Source: a virus. Taken from it: DNA of 24,710 bases. The notes beneath the pieces were generated by a model. That model saw only the letters and a program-made list of their open reading frames with translations. It was not told where the DNA came from and did not search any database. The position numbers were made by a program, and so were the translations under genes. Location of the stretch: IMG/VR virus record IMGVR_UViG_3300037104_000121, positions 1 through 24,710 of that record. One strand, given 5' to 3'. Shown piece by piece: positions 1-7,998 of the stretch; position 1 is the stretch's first letter; each line of letters opens with the position of its first letter.

Positions 1-1795
1 ATGGACATGTAAGACCGTTTTCTTCGGGAGGCATTTGATTATCATACTGACGTTGTGCTCGATCAAAATCTGCTCCAAGTCCTGACGCTTCTTGAATTGT
101 ATTTCGCTTCTTGTTTCGAATAGAACCCTTAAGCATATACTTCAAGCTTTTGGTAATGCTCTCGTACAGCTTATCAGCCTTTCGCTTCATGTCTTGTTTT
201 CCAACGGGGGTTAAAGTATATCCAAGTGCTGCTGAGCCAGCGACACCTGCTTTACTTCCACCTTCACCAGCGAAGGCACCGGGAATTAAATATCCCGGGG
301 TTCCCTCAGAACTTCCACCGCCACCAACGCTCGTGGTCATTTCTTCGAGTGGCGTTTCCTTCTTTCGAAATGCATTTGGCCCCGTTACCGGACCTGCGGC
401 GGCGGCGACACTTTGCTCTTGCTCAATGGATGGTTCTTCGCCGGGTGGAGTTTCCTCTACTGGCTTCCATTTTCTATCCTGAACATCTGCCTCGGGATTA
501 AAATAGAACCACCGTCCTTTCATATTGGCAAAGACACGAGAACTCTGAACGTGCTTGGATTTTTGAACCAAATACACAGTAGAATCCGGTCGGCGTTTCA
601 CGTCACGAATTCTCCACGCATATTGGCCTTTGCCAATCTCTTGTGGATCTTTCCATAACTTATTCGCCATAGCTTCAATCCACTTATCAATGTGTTGGCT
701 ATTATCCCTATTATTAGATGGTTGTTCGGCACTTGGCTCCCAATCCATCTGGGAATGCCCCGGAGCCTCCGGTTTAGAACGAGCATTCCCATTCTTGAAA
801 TCTTGGTCCTTTGGCTTTGATTCCGTTTTTTTCGCCTTTGATTTCGATTTGGCCTTTTCCACTTCATGAACAATGCCCGAAACAATATGCTCCATTAAAG
901 CTTGCAGATTGGCCTTACTAATCTTTCCTTCTTCCAACGGCTGAACTGCCCCGCTTTTAAGAAAAGCAATAAGCTTCTCTTTCTGTTCTGGAGGGAGAGT
1001 CTTGGCTCGTTGATAAATGTCGAGAATTTCATCCGCATCCAAACGAATGGGGTTTTGCTTACTTAACTTAAGATTGGGGTTAACCTTGGCTTTTTTGTAA
1101 AGTGTCTTTATGATAAGGTCAGCCTCATCGCCATTTTGTTTCGGCTCACCCTTGGACAATCGTGCTAGTGGAGGGCTTCCCATTCCCACTGGTTCCTTGG
1201 GTTCGACATGACCAGTTCCTGGCTCTCCACCTGGAACGGCGGTATCCATTGATGCACTCTGACCACCAGCATCTTGTGGAAACTCACCCTTAAGCATTTT
1301 CTGAATGTCATCTTTGGAGAATGGGGGAGCATTCTCGTCATCGGCCATAGCCAATCCACCACCATCTTCAGGATCTTGCTCACCGGGTTGAATGTTATCG
1401 CCAGCCGTTTCGTTTTGGCCCAAATCTTGTCCCGTAAGCTTTCCGTAAACGATGAAAAACGCATTGGCCTTTCCCATTGGATATTCGGTGTCGGCAGAAA
1501 CCCACTTCTGAATACTATCTGGTGGAAGAGCACGGGCGAGGGTATCCTTAAATATCCAAATGGCGATACCATTTGGAAGCAGAAACATCTTTTGGCCTTC
1601 ACCAAGTTTGTATCCGTTTAGGGCATCGTCCCATTCGTATCCACCGCCTGTAATCAGGGGTTCAAACCCCGCAGGGGCTTTAATGAAGTGCTCGTTACTT
1701 TGGAGAACCTTCTGGACCTTCGGGTCCATTTTGGAAATTGGCAAGATTCCAAATCGCTTTATCAGCCGCTTAAGTAGATTAAGATCGATTATCAT
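1..1795 (-). CDS. Partial low-complexity phage protein, probably head-related (C-terminus beyond window)
   Basis: The minus-strand frame is open from an ATG at 1795 to the left edge, giving about 598 residues without a stop. The start is supported by AAAAGGA 8 nt upstream, which lies inside the 3' end of the preceding endonuclease gene; the two genes overlap by 17 bp. Residues 1-110 look globular (GYEWDDALNGYKLGEG, then a segment rich in aromatic residues). Residues 120-330 are acidic, polar and Lys/Pro/Gly-rich. Residues near 350-420 form a second compact Trp/Arg-rich block. A Gly-rich stretch near residue 490 leads into TPGYLIPGAFAGEGG and then a Lys-rich helix. I do not recognise the family. 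Its place after terminase, portal and the 292-aa protein fits a head assembly, scaffold or prohead component, which is inference from gene order only. Confidence 0.7.
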   Translation of the reverse strand, partial: MIIDLNLLKRLIKRFGILPISKMDPKVQKVLQSNEHFIKAPAGFEPLITGGGYEWDDALNGYKLGEGQKMFLLPNGIAIWIFKDTLARALPPDSIQKWVSADTEYPMGKANAFFIVYGKLTGQDLGQNETAGDNIQPGEQDPEDGGGLAMADDENAPPFSKDDIQKMLKGEFPQDAGGQSASMDTAVPGGEPGTGHVEPKEPVGMGSPPLARLSKGEPKQNGDEADLIIKTLYKKAKVNPNLKLSKQNPIRLDADEILDIYQRAKTLPPEQKEKLIAFLKSGAVQPLEEGKISKANLQALMEHIVSGIVHEVEKAKSKSKAKKTESKPKDQDFKNGNARSKPEAPGHSQMDWEPSAEQPSNNRDNSQHIDKWIEAMANKLWKDPQEIGKGQYAWRIRDVKRRPDSTVYLVQKSKHVQSSRVFANMKGRWFYFNPEADVQDRKWKPVEETPPGEEPSIEQEQSVAAAAGPVTGPNAFRKKETPLEEMTTSVGGGGSSEGTPGYLIPGAFAGEGGSKAGVAGSAALGYTLTPVGKQDMKRKADKLYESITKSLKYMLKGSIRNKKRNTIQEASGLGADFDRAQRQYDNQMPPEENGLTCP

Positions 1796-2510
1796 TGTGC
1801 TGTCCTTTTAATTGTTTCTTCAATGTGTTAAGAGTAAAATCAGTACTCGTAATGGCATCATACAAACGTTTCCTATGCTCGTCATATCTCAGAAATAATG
1901 ATGGATTTATTCTCTCAACAATTTTTTGTTGTCTAATGCAATCTCTCAGCTTTAGATTGTTGCCCAAATCGTAGTGATGTTTCTCATCATATTCTACCAC
2001 TATGTTTCTATCGGAGTCATAACCATCTACAGCATATCCCGCAATCCATTTTTCTTTTCCGTTTTGAGCGTGACGAAAATTGCTTCCGCATTCCCGATTA
2101 AGTTCATCAATAAAATCACAGGCAGATGTATTGAAGTTAGTCCCTCCAAATTTTGACTCAATTTGCTTCAATCTTATTACCCTTCGCTTTTCTCTAGTTT
2201 CCTCTGATACGGGGAGTGATTTAGGAATCCCTGTTAGGGTTTTGGAAATTCTCTTCCGTGTCTCAAGCGATGGGTGAATACCTTTATGGGAGAGAGACAT
2301 TTTGACTTTGATTTCGGGCGGGATAGTCCTTCCATACCAAAAGCAACCTTTCCCACTGAGAGTATTGTGCCGTTTCTCATTACTCTCGTCTGATTGATTC
2401 TTACCACACCAATATTTGGCGTGGTGTTCTCTAATCTTCAACTTGGTCGCTTCGGAATGTTTATATCCCGCCTTTCTCCCCGGTCGTTTTTTGATAGAAA
2501 AATCATTCAT
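1779..2510 (-). CDS. Free-standing homing endonuclease: NUMOD3 repeats plus Vsr-like nuclease domain
   Basis: The 243-aa protein has an N-terminal half with several NUMOD3-like DNA-binding motifs (KHSEATKLKIREHH near residue 17, HPSLETRKRISKTLTG near 98, VSEETREKRR near 119). The C-terminal half contains GYAVDGYDSDRNIVVEYDEK at about 164-183, followed by HHYD and a later RYDEHRKRL. An acidic strand, then D/E-x-x-H, then a conserved RYD-RK tail resembles the Vsr-like/PD-(D/E)XK fold of phage homing enzymes; the fold call is inference. It shares this domain with the nuclease gene at 10752. The ATG directly abuts the stop of the 292-aa gene (TAA then ATG). Its 3' end carries the ribosome-binding site and start of the next gene, so the insertion leaves both neighbours intact. 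It probably cleaves phage alleles lacking it. Confidence 0.8.
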   Translation of the reverse strand: MNDFSIKKRPGRKAGYKHSEATKLKIREHHAKYWCGKNQSDESNEKRHNTLSGKGCFWYGRTIPPEIKVKMSLSHKGIHPSLETRKRISKTLTGIPKSLPVSEETREKRRVIRLKQIESKFGGTNFNTSACDFIDELNRECGSNFRHAQNGKEKWIAGYAVDGYDSDRNIVVEYDEKHHYDLGNNLKLRDCIRQQKIVERINPSLFLRYDEHRKRLYDAITSTDFTLNTLKKQLKGQHNDNRS

Positions 2511-3389
2511 TTATTTCCCGTGGAGTTGTTTACGTACTTCCTTGAGCAGTTCATAGGATAGCATTAGGACCATAACGTGGTTGTCTTTGACAATCTTGCC
2601 GGGGTTTATTTTATCAAGCTGGTTTACAACCTCACGAATTTTGATTCGCATCACATCGGAGTCCTTGATAGTATCAATCGCTTCGGTCAAGGACTTCTTG
2701 ATTTCGGCAACTTTATTTTTCACAAATACGTCAAAATTATTTGTGTTGGCAACGTTGCAGATATACTCACGCAGAACCACTTTCTGGTCATCGTCCAACG
2801 TACTGGCATATTTCTCGTTGAATTTTTCACACAGAAGCTTATAAGTAAGAAGTCGGATGTCCTCGGTTTGCATTTGATAATAGTTGATGAGTTCGTCTTC
2901 GGAATGTGCAACTGGTCTTTTATCAACGATGTGTTCTACTATGCAGTTTTTAGCTTGATACACTTCTTTGAGATCAAACTTGCGTTCCGAGGTCGCCACA
3001 TCTTCAAAAACTTTGAATATAGAAGCCAAGACCCGATAATTCTTGACTGGTGCCTTAAGCATTTCCTCAATGGGATATGCTTCCTTGATTTCTTTGATTA
3101 AATCGTACTTGAGAAGAGATAGTTGCCTACCATTCAGCTTCTTGCGGGCGTCCAAGATAACTGTGAAGAAACGCTCGGCGTGGGTCTCATCCTTAATTCG
3201 CTCAGTCAGGAGAGTGTTGTAAAGCTGCCATTCTCGCCCCAATTCACTACTTTCACGGAAGTACTTGCGGAGTAGTTGTTGAGCTGGCGATGACTCCTTA
3301 CCTGAGATAATATCGGCTGTGACCTGTTTGGTCAATAATTCAAACAGGATTCCGGTATTACGGAATTTGGAATGACGCATTTTCGGCAT
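2511..3389 (-). CDS. Conserved phage protein of unknown function (portal neighbour)
   Basis: The 292-aa protein is mostly helical and charged. It opens with a short basic segment (MRHSKFRNTGILFELLTKQV) that I recall from proteins beside portal genes in uncultured T4-like phages; no function is known to me. No signal peptide, membrane segment or catalytic motif is visible. The start could be the ATG at 3389 or the in-frame ATG at 3380, since the family usually begins MRHSKFRN, and neither has a strong Shine-Dalgarno. The 82-bp leader contains one copy of the ATATTTATA element. Its position between portal and a low-complexity head protein suggests a role in capsid assembly, which is inference. 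Confidence 0.75.
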   Translation of the reverse strand: MPKMRHSKFRNTGILFELLTKQVTADIISGKESSPAQQLLRKYFRESSELGREWQLYNTLLTERIKDETHAERFFTVILDARKKLNGRQLSLLKYDLIKEIKEAYPIEEMLKAPVKNYRVLASIFKVFEDVATSERKFDLKEVYQAKNCIVEHIVDKRPVAHSEDELINYYQMQTEDIRLLTYKLLCEKFNEKYASTLDDDQKVVLREYICNVANTNNFDVFVKNKVAEIKKSLTEAIDTIKDSDVMRIKIREVVNQLDKINPGKIVKDNHVMVLMLSYELLKEVRKQLHGK

Positions 3390-3415
3390 AGTATTTGACG
3401 GTTCTCTTCAACGAT

Positions 3416-3424
3416 TATAAATAT
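3416..3424 (-). promoter_or_regulatory. ATATTTATA element, copy 1 (candidate phage promoter)
   Basis: The minus strand reads ATATTTATA 26 nt before the start of the 292-aa gene. The identical nine bases occur three more times, all in leaders of minus-strand virion genes. An AT-rich -10-like role is inferred from position and recurrence. Confidence 0.45.
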
Positions 3425-3471
3425 AGACAAGGAAGGCTAAACTTCAAGGTTTGTATGGAGATACGTGCGAG

Positions 3472-5598
3472 TTATTCTAAAATGTTGGATGTATCCAACA
3501 TTGACTTTCCTCCCGAGATTCTAGCCTCGGCAAGGAGTTCCTTTTTGGTCTCTCCATGGGTTTTCGTTAAGAATTCGGCCAGTCCACCAATCATGCCTTT
3601 ATCCATGACAGGTTTCTCCTTGTGAACTTCTTTAATTCGCAATGGGGAGCCGCCTTCATAGTTGTGAGAAAGAGCACTGACTTTCTTTCCTTCACTCTTT
3701 TTCTTTGGTGTTTCGTGCCTTGCCAAAGCACCCAGAGGATCTTCGGCAATGTTAGGCATTTTCTTCTCGCCTTCTTGGTCTCGGTCAGACTGATCCCTAT
3801 CGGAACGATCCCGGTCATCCACTCGAACATCAGCAGACTCTTTAAGCTTCTTGAGGTCGTCTGGAAGATCGTCCTCGATGTCGGCATCGTCTTCACCCTC
3901 TTCGCCCTTCTTATCCTTATCTCCCTTTTCACCCTCTTCGTCCCCAAGGTCGTCGAGGTCTGGTAAAGAGCCTCCCCCGCCGCCACCACCCCCGCCGCCA
4001 CCGCCACCGATGTCGAGGTCTCCCAGACCACCTTCATCGTCATCGTCTTCCTTGCCCTTTCCGCCCATCTTCTTGAACGGTTTAGCTGGGTCATCTCCAT
4101 CCTCTTCAATCTTGGTAAGGCGGTACTTATGTTTGGCATCATCCACGACCTGTTCCTTGACTTCGTGAATGTCATCTTCGGACATATTAAAGATGTTCTT
4201 GTACACCCATTCATAGGAGAAAAACTTGTTCTCAACCATGTCAATTGCCACACTGATTTTGTCTTGCCAGATTTCAACTTTCTCCTTTTCGAAAACGGTT
4301 GAAGGGTTAGTCAATTCAATTTCAAAATCAACAAGCGATTCGTCACGGTAGCCTTGAGCGTACAAGTGAACGATAGCAATCTTGCTGAGTTCAGATGCAA
4401 TAATGCGCTGTAAACGTTGAATGGTGCGAGCAAAACGTACATCCTCCGAAGCGAGAGTTGCTTTTCCTGAGATACCTTCCTCATAGCCTAAGAATGCTTT
4501 TGGAATCTTAAGTGCAGCCATCATCTTTGTCTTGATGTATTCAAGGTCATCAATGCCTGTCCATTCCATGCCCGCTAGGGTATCAATTTTCGTTCCGCTA
4601 TCTCCACCACGAACGGGGATGTAATAATCCTCAATCATGTTTTGCAGGTTAAAGCGAAGGTTGTATTCTCCAGTCTGCTCATCAATGTATGGAACTTTCT
4701 TCATCTTATCCATCATCTTCTGCATATAAGCATCCACTTCGTTTGGTGGAATGTTTCCAATATCAGTATAGAAAATACGACGTTCGGGAGCACGCATGAT
4801 ACGACTAATCAACATTGCGTCTTCCATCAGGGAAAGTTGCTTCCAGACACGACGGGCACCTTCAATCATGGATTTACCATAGGGAAGGAAGTTGCTATCG
4901 GAAATGAGTCGGAAGTGAGCTACTTCGTAGTTCTCAAGAATTTCGGCCTGCGATGTATCAGTAGGTCGGAGTTGGAACTTGACGTAGCGTTTGTTGGATG
5001 GGTCGGAATTCTCAATACGTTCCACATTGTAAGCCGAGATTGGCTCAACCATGTAAATGCCGTATTCCGGAGTGATGTACAGTTTGAGATAAAAATCTCC
5101 ATACTTAGTCATGTTACGAACCCAAGACCATAAGTTAAAACGGCAGTTGAGAATCTCATCAAATAGGTTCTCAAGGATTCGCTTAACGTTATTGTTATTG
5201 GAGTGAACCGTAATCATCTTACCAACTTCGTTATAGGTAAGACATTCATCAGCATAGATGTCTAGTGCCGAAGAAAGAATGGGGTCCATGTCCATTGTAT
5301 CGTAATCACGGAATAAGTCCATTCTTGCTGCCTGATACGACAATGCAAAATCACGAGTGTAAGAGTTATACGCTGTAGAACGGATACGATTGAAACGGTC
5401 TCGAAGACTGTTTCGGTCGGTAGCATACATAATGCTATCCGTATCTTTTATCTTAAGCTGCTTCCCACCGACGTTACGTACAATAACATCTGTTGAGAAG
5501 AGTCTCTTCAAACGGGCGTATAACGACTGTTTCTTTACATCCAGAATTTCGTCGTCAAACGGCTTTAGACTGTTTGGTTGGCTTGGAGTTGTTGGCAT
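3472..5598 (-). CDS. Portal (head-tail connector) protein, T4 gp20-like
   Basis: The 708-aa protein would form the dodecameric ring through which DNA is packaged and to which terminase docks. Residues 1 to about 500 match the gp20-type portal pattern as I recall it: DYDTMDMDPILSSALDIYAD near residue 100, RRVWKQLSLMEDAMLISRIM, ERRIFYTDIGN, and GKATLASEDVRFARTIQRLQ, all typical of the wing and crown core. The start ATG at 5598 has AAAAGGA 6 nt upstream. It sits directly after the terminase gene, the usual packaging order. The C-terminal 200 residues are unusual: a strongly acidic segment interrupted by 13 consecutive glycines (residues about 530-542), a DRDRSDRDQSDRD stretch, and a final basic-amphipathic tail ending LLAEARISGGKSMLDTSNIL. 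T4 gp20 is about 524 aa, so this tail is extra. Confidence 0.95.
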   Translation of the reverse strand: MPTTPSQPNSLKPFDDEILDVKKQSLYARLKRLFSTDVIVRNVGGKQLKIKDTDSIMYATDRNSLRDRFNRIRSTAYNSYTRDFALSYQAARMDLFRDYDTMDMDPILSSALDIYADECLTYNEVGKMITVHSNNNNVKRILENLFDEILNCRFNLWSWVRNMTKYGDFYLKLYITPEYGIYMVEPISAYNVERIENSDPSNKRYVKFQLRPTDTSQAEILENYEVAHFRLISDSNFLPYGKSMIEGARRVWKQLSLMEDAMLISRIMRAPERRIFYTDIGNIPPNEVDAYMQKMMDKMKKVPYIDEQTGEYNLRFNLQNMIEDYYIPVRGGDSGTKIDTLAGMEWTGIDDLEYIKTKMMAALKIPKAFLGYEEGISGKATLASEDVRFARTIQRLQRIIASELSKIAIVHLYAQGYRDESLVDFEIELTNPSTVFEKEKVEIWQDKISVAIDMVENKFFSYEWVYKNIFNMSEDDIHEVKEQVVDDAKHKYRLTKIEEDGDDPAKPFKKMGGKGKEDDDDEGGLGDLDIGGGGGGGGGGGGGSLPDLDDLGDEEGEKGDKDKKGEEGEDDADIEDDLPDDLKKLKESADVRVDDRDRSDRDQSDRDQEGEKKMPNIAEDPLGALARHETPKKKSEGKKVSALSHNYEGGSPLRIKEVHKEKPVMDKGMIGGLAEFLTKTHGETKKELLAEARISGGKSMLDTSNILE

Positions 5599-5659
5599 AT
5601 GTTTCCTTTTCTATTGTGTGTATGTGTATGAACACCCCTCCTGCGGGCATTCGTCTTTC

Positions 5660-5668
5660 TATAAATAT
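5660..5668 (-). promoter_or_regulatory. ATATTTATA element, copy 2 (candidate phage promoter)
   Basis: The minus strand reads ATATTTATA in the 76-bp gap between terminase and portal, 61 nt before the portal start and just after the terminase stop. It is identical to copies 1, 3 and 4. Confidence 0.45.
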
Positions 5669-5674
5669 TCCCTC

Positions 5675-7321
5675 TTAACCCAATAACCATCTCAAATCTT
5701 CCGTATTCTTTTTACCATAGCCTGCTGGTCCAAGAGGCATGGTCCAAGAATTATGGCCAGATTGAGCCTGTTTTACTTTATAGAATGGGGTTTGATCCAT
5801 CCGGTTGGCACCGATACCAGCAACCGCTGCCCGTGTCAGGTCTATGCCTTCTTGACGCAGACGCAGAGCGGTATCACGAACCCACAGCCCGATGCACAAC
5901 GATATAACTAAGTCGTCGTTGTACCCTTCCATGGCGATGGATTTGCCATTTTTCCAGATAAAAGTCTCCAACTCAGCCAGCGTTCTTTTCGAGCGAATCT
6001 CGACTGCCATGAATCGCATATAATGCTCCATATTGTCCACGATAAGAGGGCGAGTTTTAATGTTTGTGCTGAATCCCGGGACCATCTTCTTCTCTTCCGA
6101 GGCCCATTTATTGCTGAGTTGACGTTGCACTTCAACATACTTCAAGTCAGCCGAACTATAAAAAGTGTTTGAATATCCACGGTCAAGGATTTCCTGAATT
6201 GTGCCCCATCCCACGCTTTCACGCTCGACAACAAGTAAAGCGTTGTTGTATTCCGTGGATAATGCTACGAGGAAATCGCCAAAATCTTTAGTGCTCAACT
6301 TACCTTTATATTCAGCAACTTGAACTGGTTTCTCTCGGGTAATGTCCAGAACGTGGCAAGCGGAATAGTCCATACCGTCACCACGGGCTACGTCGGCAGA
6401 AACGACGTAAGCGTGAGTTCTGTCGGGGTATTCCCAAACCCATAGATTTCTATCAAATCCACGACTTTCAACTGGGTCACACGCTTTGTTTTTCTTATAG
6501 AATTCTACGATGTTCAGGTCAACAACGTTATCGCCGGATGCGAGAAAATTACAGTCATATTCCTGTGAAGCCTTCTTGGGGTTACCTTGTTTTTCGCCTT
6601 CAACACGACGCCATTCATCGTCTCGCTCGGGATGAAGTTGCCACGGAAGAGTGATAGGATGAAATCCATTCTTGCCTGTTTTGTTATCGGGGTTATCTGT
6701 TTCGGCACCAATCCACATTTTGTGGAACCAGTTACCAACACCACGGGGAGTAGAAAGGACAATAGAATTACCACCAGTGGACAGCGTTGGTTGGGCCGAA
6801 GTCCAAAGGTCTTCTGCATCTTCAATGAGGGCAGCTTCGTCAATAATCAGAAGGGAAAGTGCTTGACCAACACCCGATTTCTTAGTTGTAGATGCGGCCT
6901 TAATGGATGAACCATTGGCGAATCGAATGGAAAGACGATTGTCTTCGGTCATCCTGATTTTGAGCCAATTTGGAAGTGTGGCATACGCATCACGCACCTT
7001 GGTAAGAACATCTTTAGCATCATCCTGCTTCAATGAAATGAGAAGTACATTCTTATCGGGAAAGAACAACATAGTCCATAACGAGTAAGCGGCAACAAGG
7101 GTTGAAATACCCATCTGCCGGGATTTAAGGATGATGTTGAACTTGTAATCGTGGAACGCTTGAAGGGTTTCTTCTTGAAACTTGAATAGGTCGAAAAGAA
7201 TAGTTCCACGCATTGGGTGCTTAATCTTTACATAGTGCCTCATGAAGTACACGGGGGACTCCAAGCACTTACGATATTCTTCCTTGATTAAGTCTTGATA
7301 GCTAACTTTTCCGTCTGACAT
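5675..7321 (-). CDS. Terminase large subunit, T4 gp17-like
   Basis: The 548-aa packaging motor and headful nuclease has an N-terminal ATPase with a terminase-type Walker A, LKSRQMGIS (residues 65-73), Walker B LLIIDE (157-162), and the coupling motif LSTPRG (189-194). The C-terminal RNase H-fold nuclease shows SADVARGDGMD (first Asp about 310), VVERES (Glu 366/368) and YNDDLV (Asp 469/470), giving a full acidic set. It should use ATP to push DNA through the portal encoded just downstream and cut concatemers. The start ATG at 7321 overlaps the upstream zinc-protein gene by 34 bp and has no clear Shine-Dalgarno, so translational coupling is likely. Length is close to T4 gp17 (610 aa). Confidence 0.97.
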   Translation of the reverse strand: MSDGKVSYQDLIKEEYRKCLESPVYFMRHYVKIKHPMRGTILFDLFKFQEETLQAFHDYKFNIILKSRQMGISTLVAAYSLWTMLFFPDKNVLLISLKQDDAKDVLTKVRDAYATLPNWLKIRMTEDNRLSIRFANGSSIKAASTTKKSGVGQALSLLIIDEAALIEDAEDLWTSAQPTLSTGGNSIVLSTPRGVGNWFHKMWIGAETDNPDNKTGKNGFHPITLPWQLHPERDDEWRRVEGEKQGNPKKASQEYDCNFLASGDNVVDLNIVEFYKKNKACDPVESRGFDRNLWVWEYPDRTHAYVVSADVARGDGMDYSACHVLDITREKPVQVAEYKGKLSTKDFGDFLVALSTEYNNALLVVERESVGWGTIQEILDRGYSNTFYSSADLKYVEVQRQLSNKWASEEKKMVPGFSTNIKTRPLIVDNMEHYMRFMAVEIRSKRTLAELETFIWKNGKSIAMEGYNDDLVISLCIGLWVRDTALRLRQEGIDLTRAAVAGIGANRMDQTPFYKVKQAQSGHNSWTMPLGPAGYGKKNTEDLRWLLG

Positions 7322-7950
7322 AAAATTTCGAGATTGAATTTGGTTGCGGACGCTTCATATTTCTGTTTGCACTCGTCACGTATTTTAGTCAACGCCTCAA
7401 TACGTCGGCTAACTTCCGTCAAATCCTTCTTGGCGTTTTCCAGAATCTCATCCTTATTGGTGGTCTTCCAACGCTCTATAAATCCTTCCGAGTTGCACAA
7501 CATCGTTACGTCTGTGTCTCTTCCCGTAAAGTACTTGATAGTTTCGTCAATTTTAGACTTAAAATCCTTCATGGACCCCAACTCATTGGATGCCATTTTA
7601 TAGGTCTCATAGTCAGGATAAATACCCAAAACCCTCAATTTGGTCTCATAATCAATCAAGCATCCTTCGCACAGACCCGTTCGGTTATAAAAAAGGCGGT
7701 CACGTTTAGACCCCCATTTTACTTCCTGACCGCATCTGCACTTCTGGACACCTATGGCTTCACGGATGATGTTTGCCACCCGGTTGACCTTCTGCGCCCC
7801 TCCGGACCTCTGTTCCCAGTCTTGACCCGAGTCATCAGTCCAAGTCTCCCCATTGGCCCGCTTTACGTATTTCTTGCCCGTATAGCCGACCTGTATGACT
7901 GGACGAACACCTGCTAGGTAATCTTTGACGATTTCAATATTGCTCTTCAT
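7288..7950 (-). CDS. Zinc-binding phage protein upstream of terminase; possible small terminase subunit
   Basis: The 220-aa protein has TWTDDSGQDWEQRSGG near residues 36-51, then a four-cysteine site (CRCG at about 72-75, CEGC at about 94-97) running into YETKLRVLGIYPDYETYKM. The C-terminal third is a predicted coiled coil (KDEILENAKKDLTEVSRRIE). I recall the same TDxxGxxWEQ plus cysteine arrangement next to terminase genes of marine T4-like phages. It overlaps the large terminase start by 34 bp. Gene order and the coiled coil make a DNA-recognition (TerS) role possible, but no direct similarity to T4 gp16 is visible, so function is unproven. Confidence 0.75.
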   Translation of the reverse strand: MKSNIEIVKDYLAGVRPVIQVGYTGKKYVKRANGETWTDDSGQDWEQRSGGAQKVNRVANIIREAIGVQKCRCGQEVKWGSKRDRLFYNRTGLCEGCLIDYETKLRVLGIYPDYETYKMASNELGSMKDFKSKIDETIKYFTGRDTDVTMLCNSEGFIERWKTTNKDEILENAKKDLTEVSRRIEALTKIRDECKQKYEASATKFNLEILCQTEKLAIKT

Positions 7951-7970
7951 AACTTGTGATCTTTCTTACA

Positions 7971-7979
7971 TGTACATAT
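7971..7979 (-). promoter_or_regulatory. Weak variant of the ATATTTATA element
   Basis: The minus strand reads ATATGTACA, two mismatches from the nine-base element, 20 nt before the zinc-protein gene. Position is right but the match is poor. Confidence 0.2.
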
Positions 7980-7998
7980 GTGAATATGGACGGAAACC

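Noticed and set aside
1165-1605. 146-codon minus-strand frame and a 95-codon frame at 598-885
   Set aside because: Both are alternative frames of the long open reading frame from 1795 to the left edge, which has a good ribosome-binding site and coherent composition.
3895-4020. Short-repeat array resembling CRISPR or tandem repeats in the GC-rich portal 3' region
   Set aside because: It is codon-level repetition for polyglycine and acidic residues; there are no regular spacers.
3851-4168. Plus-strand open frame encoding polyproline and polyserine
   Set aside because: It is the antisense reading of the portal polyglycine and acidic codons; it has no ribosome-binding site and no independent support.
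3591-4277. 228-codon minus-strand open frame rich in Arg, Thr and Ser
   Set aside because: It lies wholly inside the portal gene on the same strand in another frame, and the portal frame has recognisable motifs throughout. Its composition is that of an out-of-frame reading.
4642-5133. 163-codon plus-strand open frame
   Set aside because: It is antisense to the conserved core of the portal protein.
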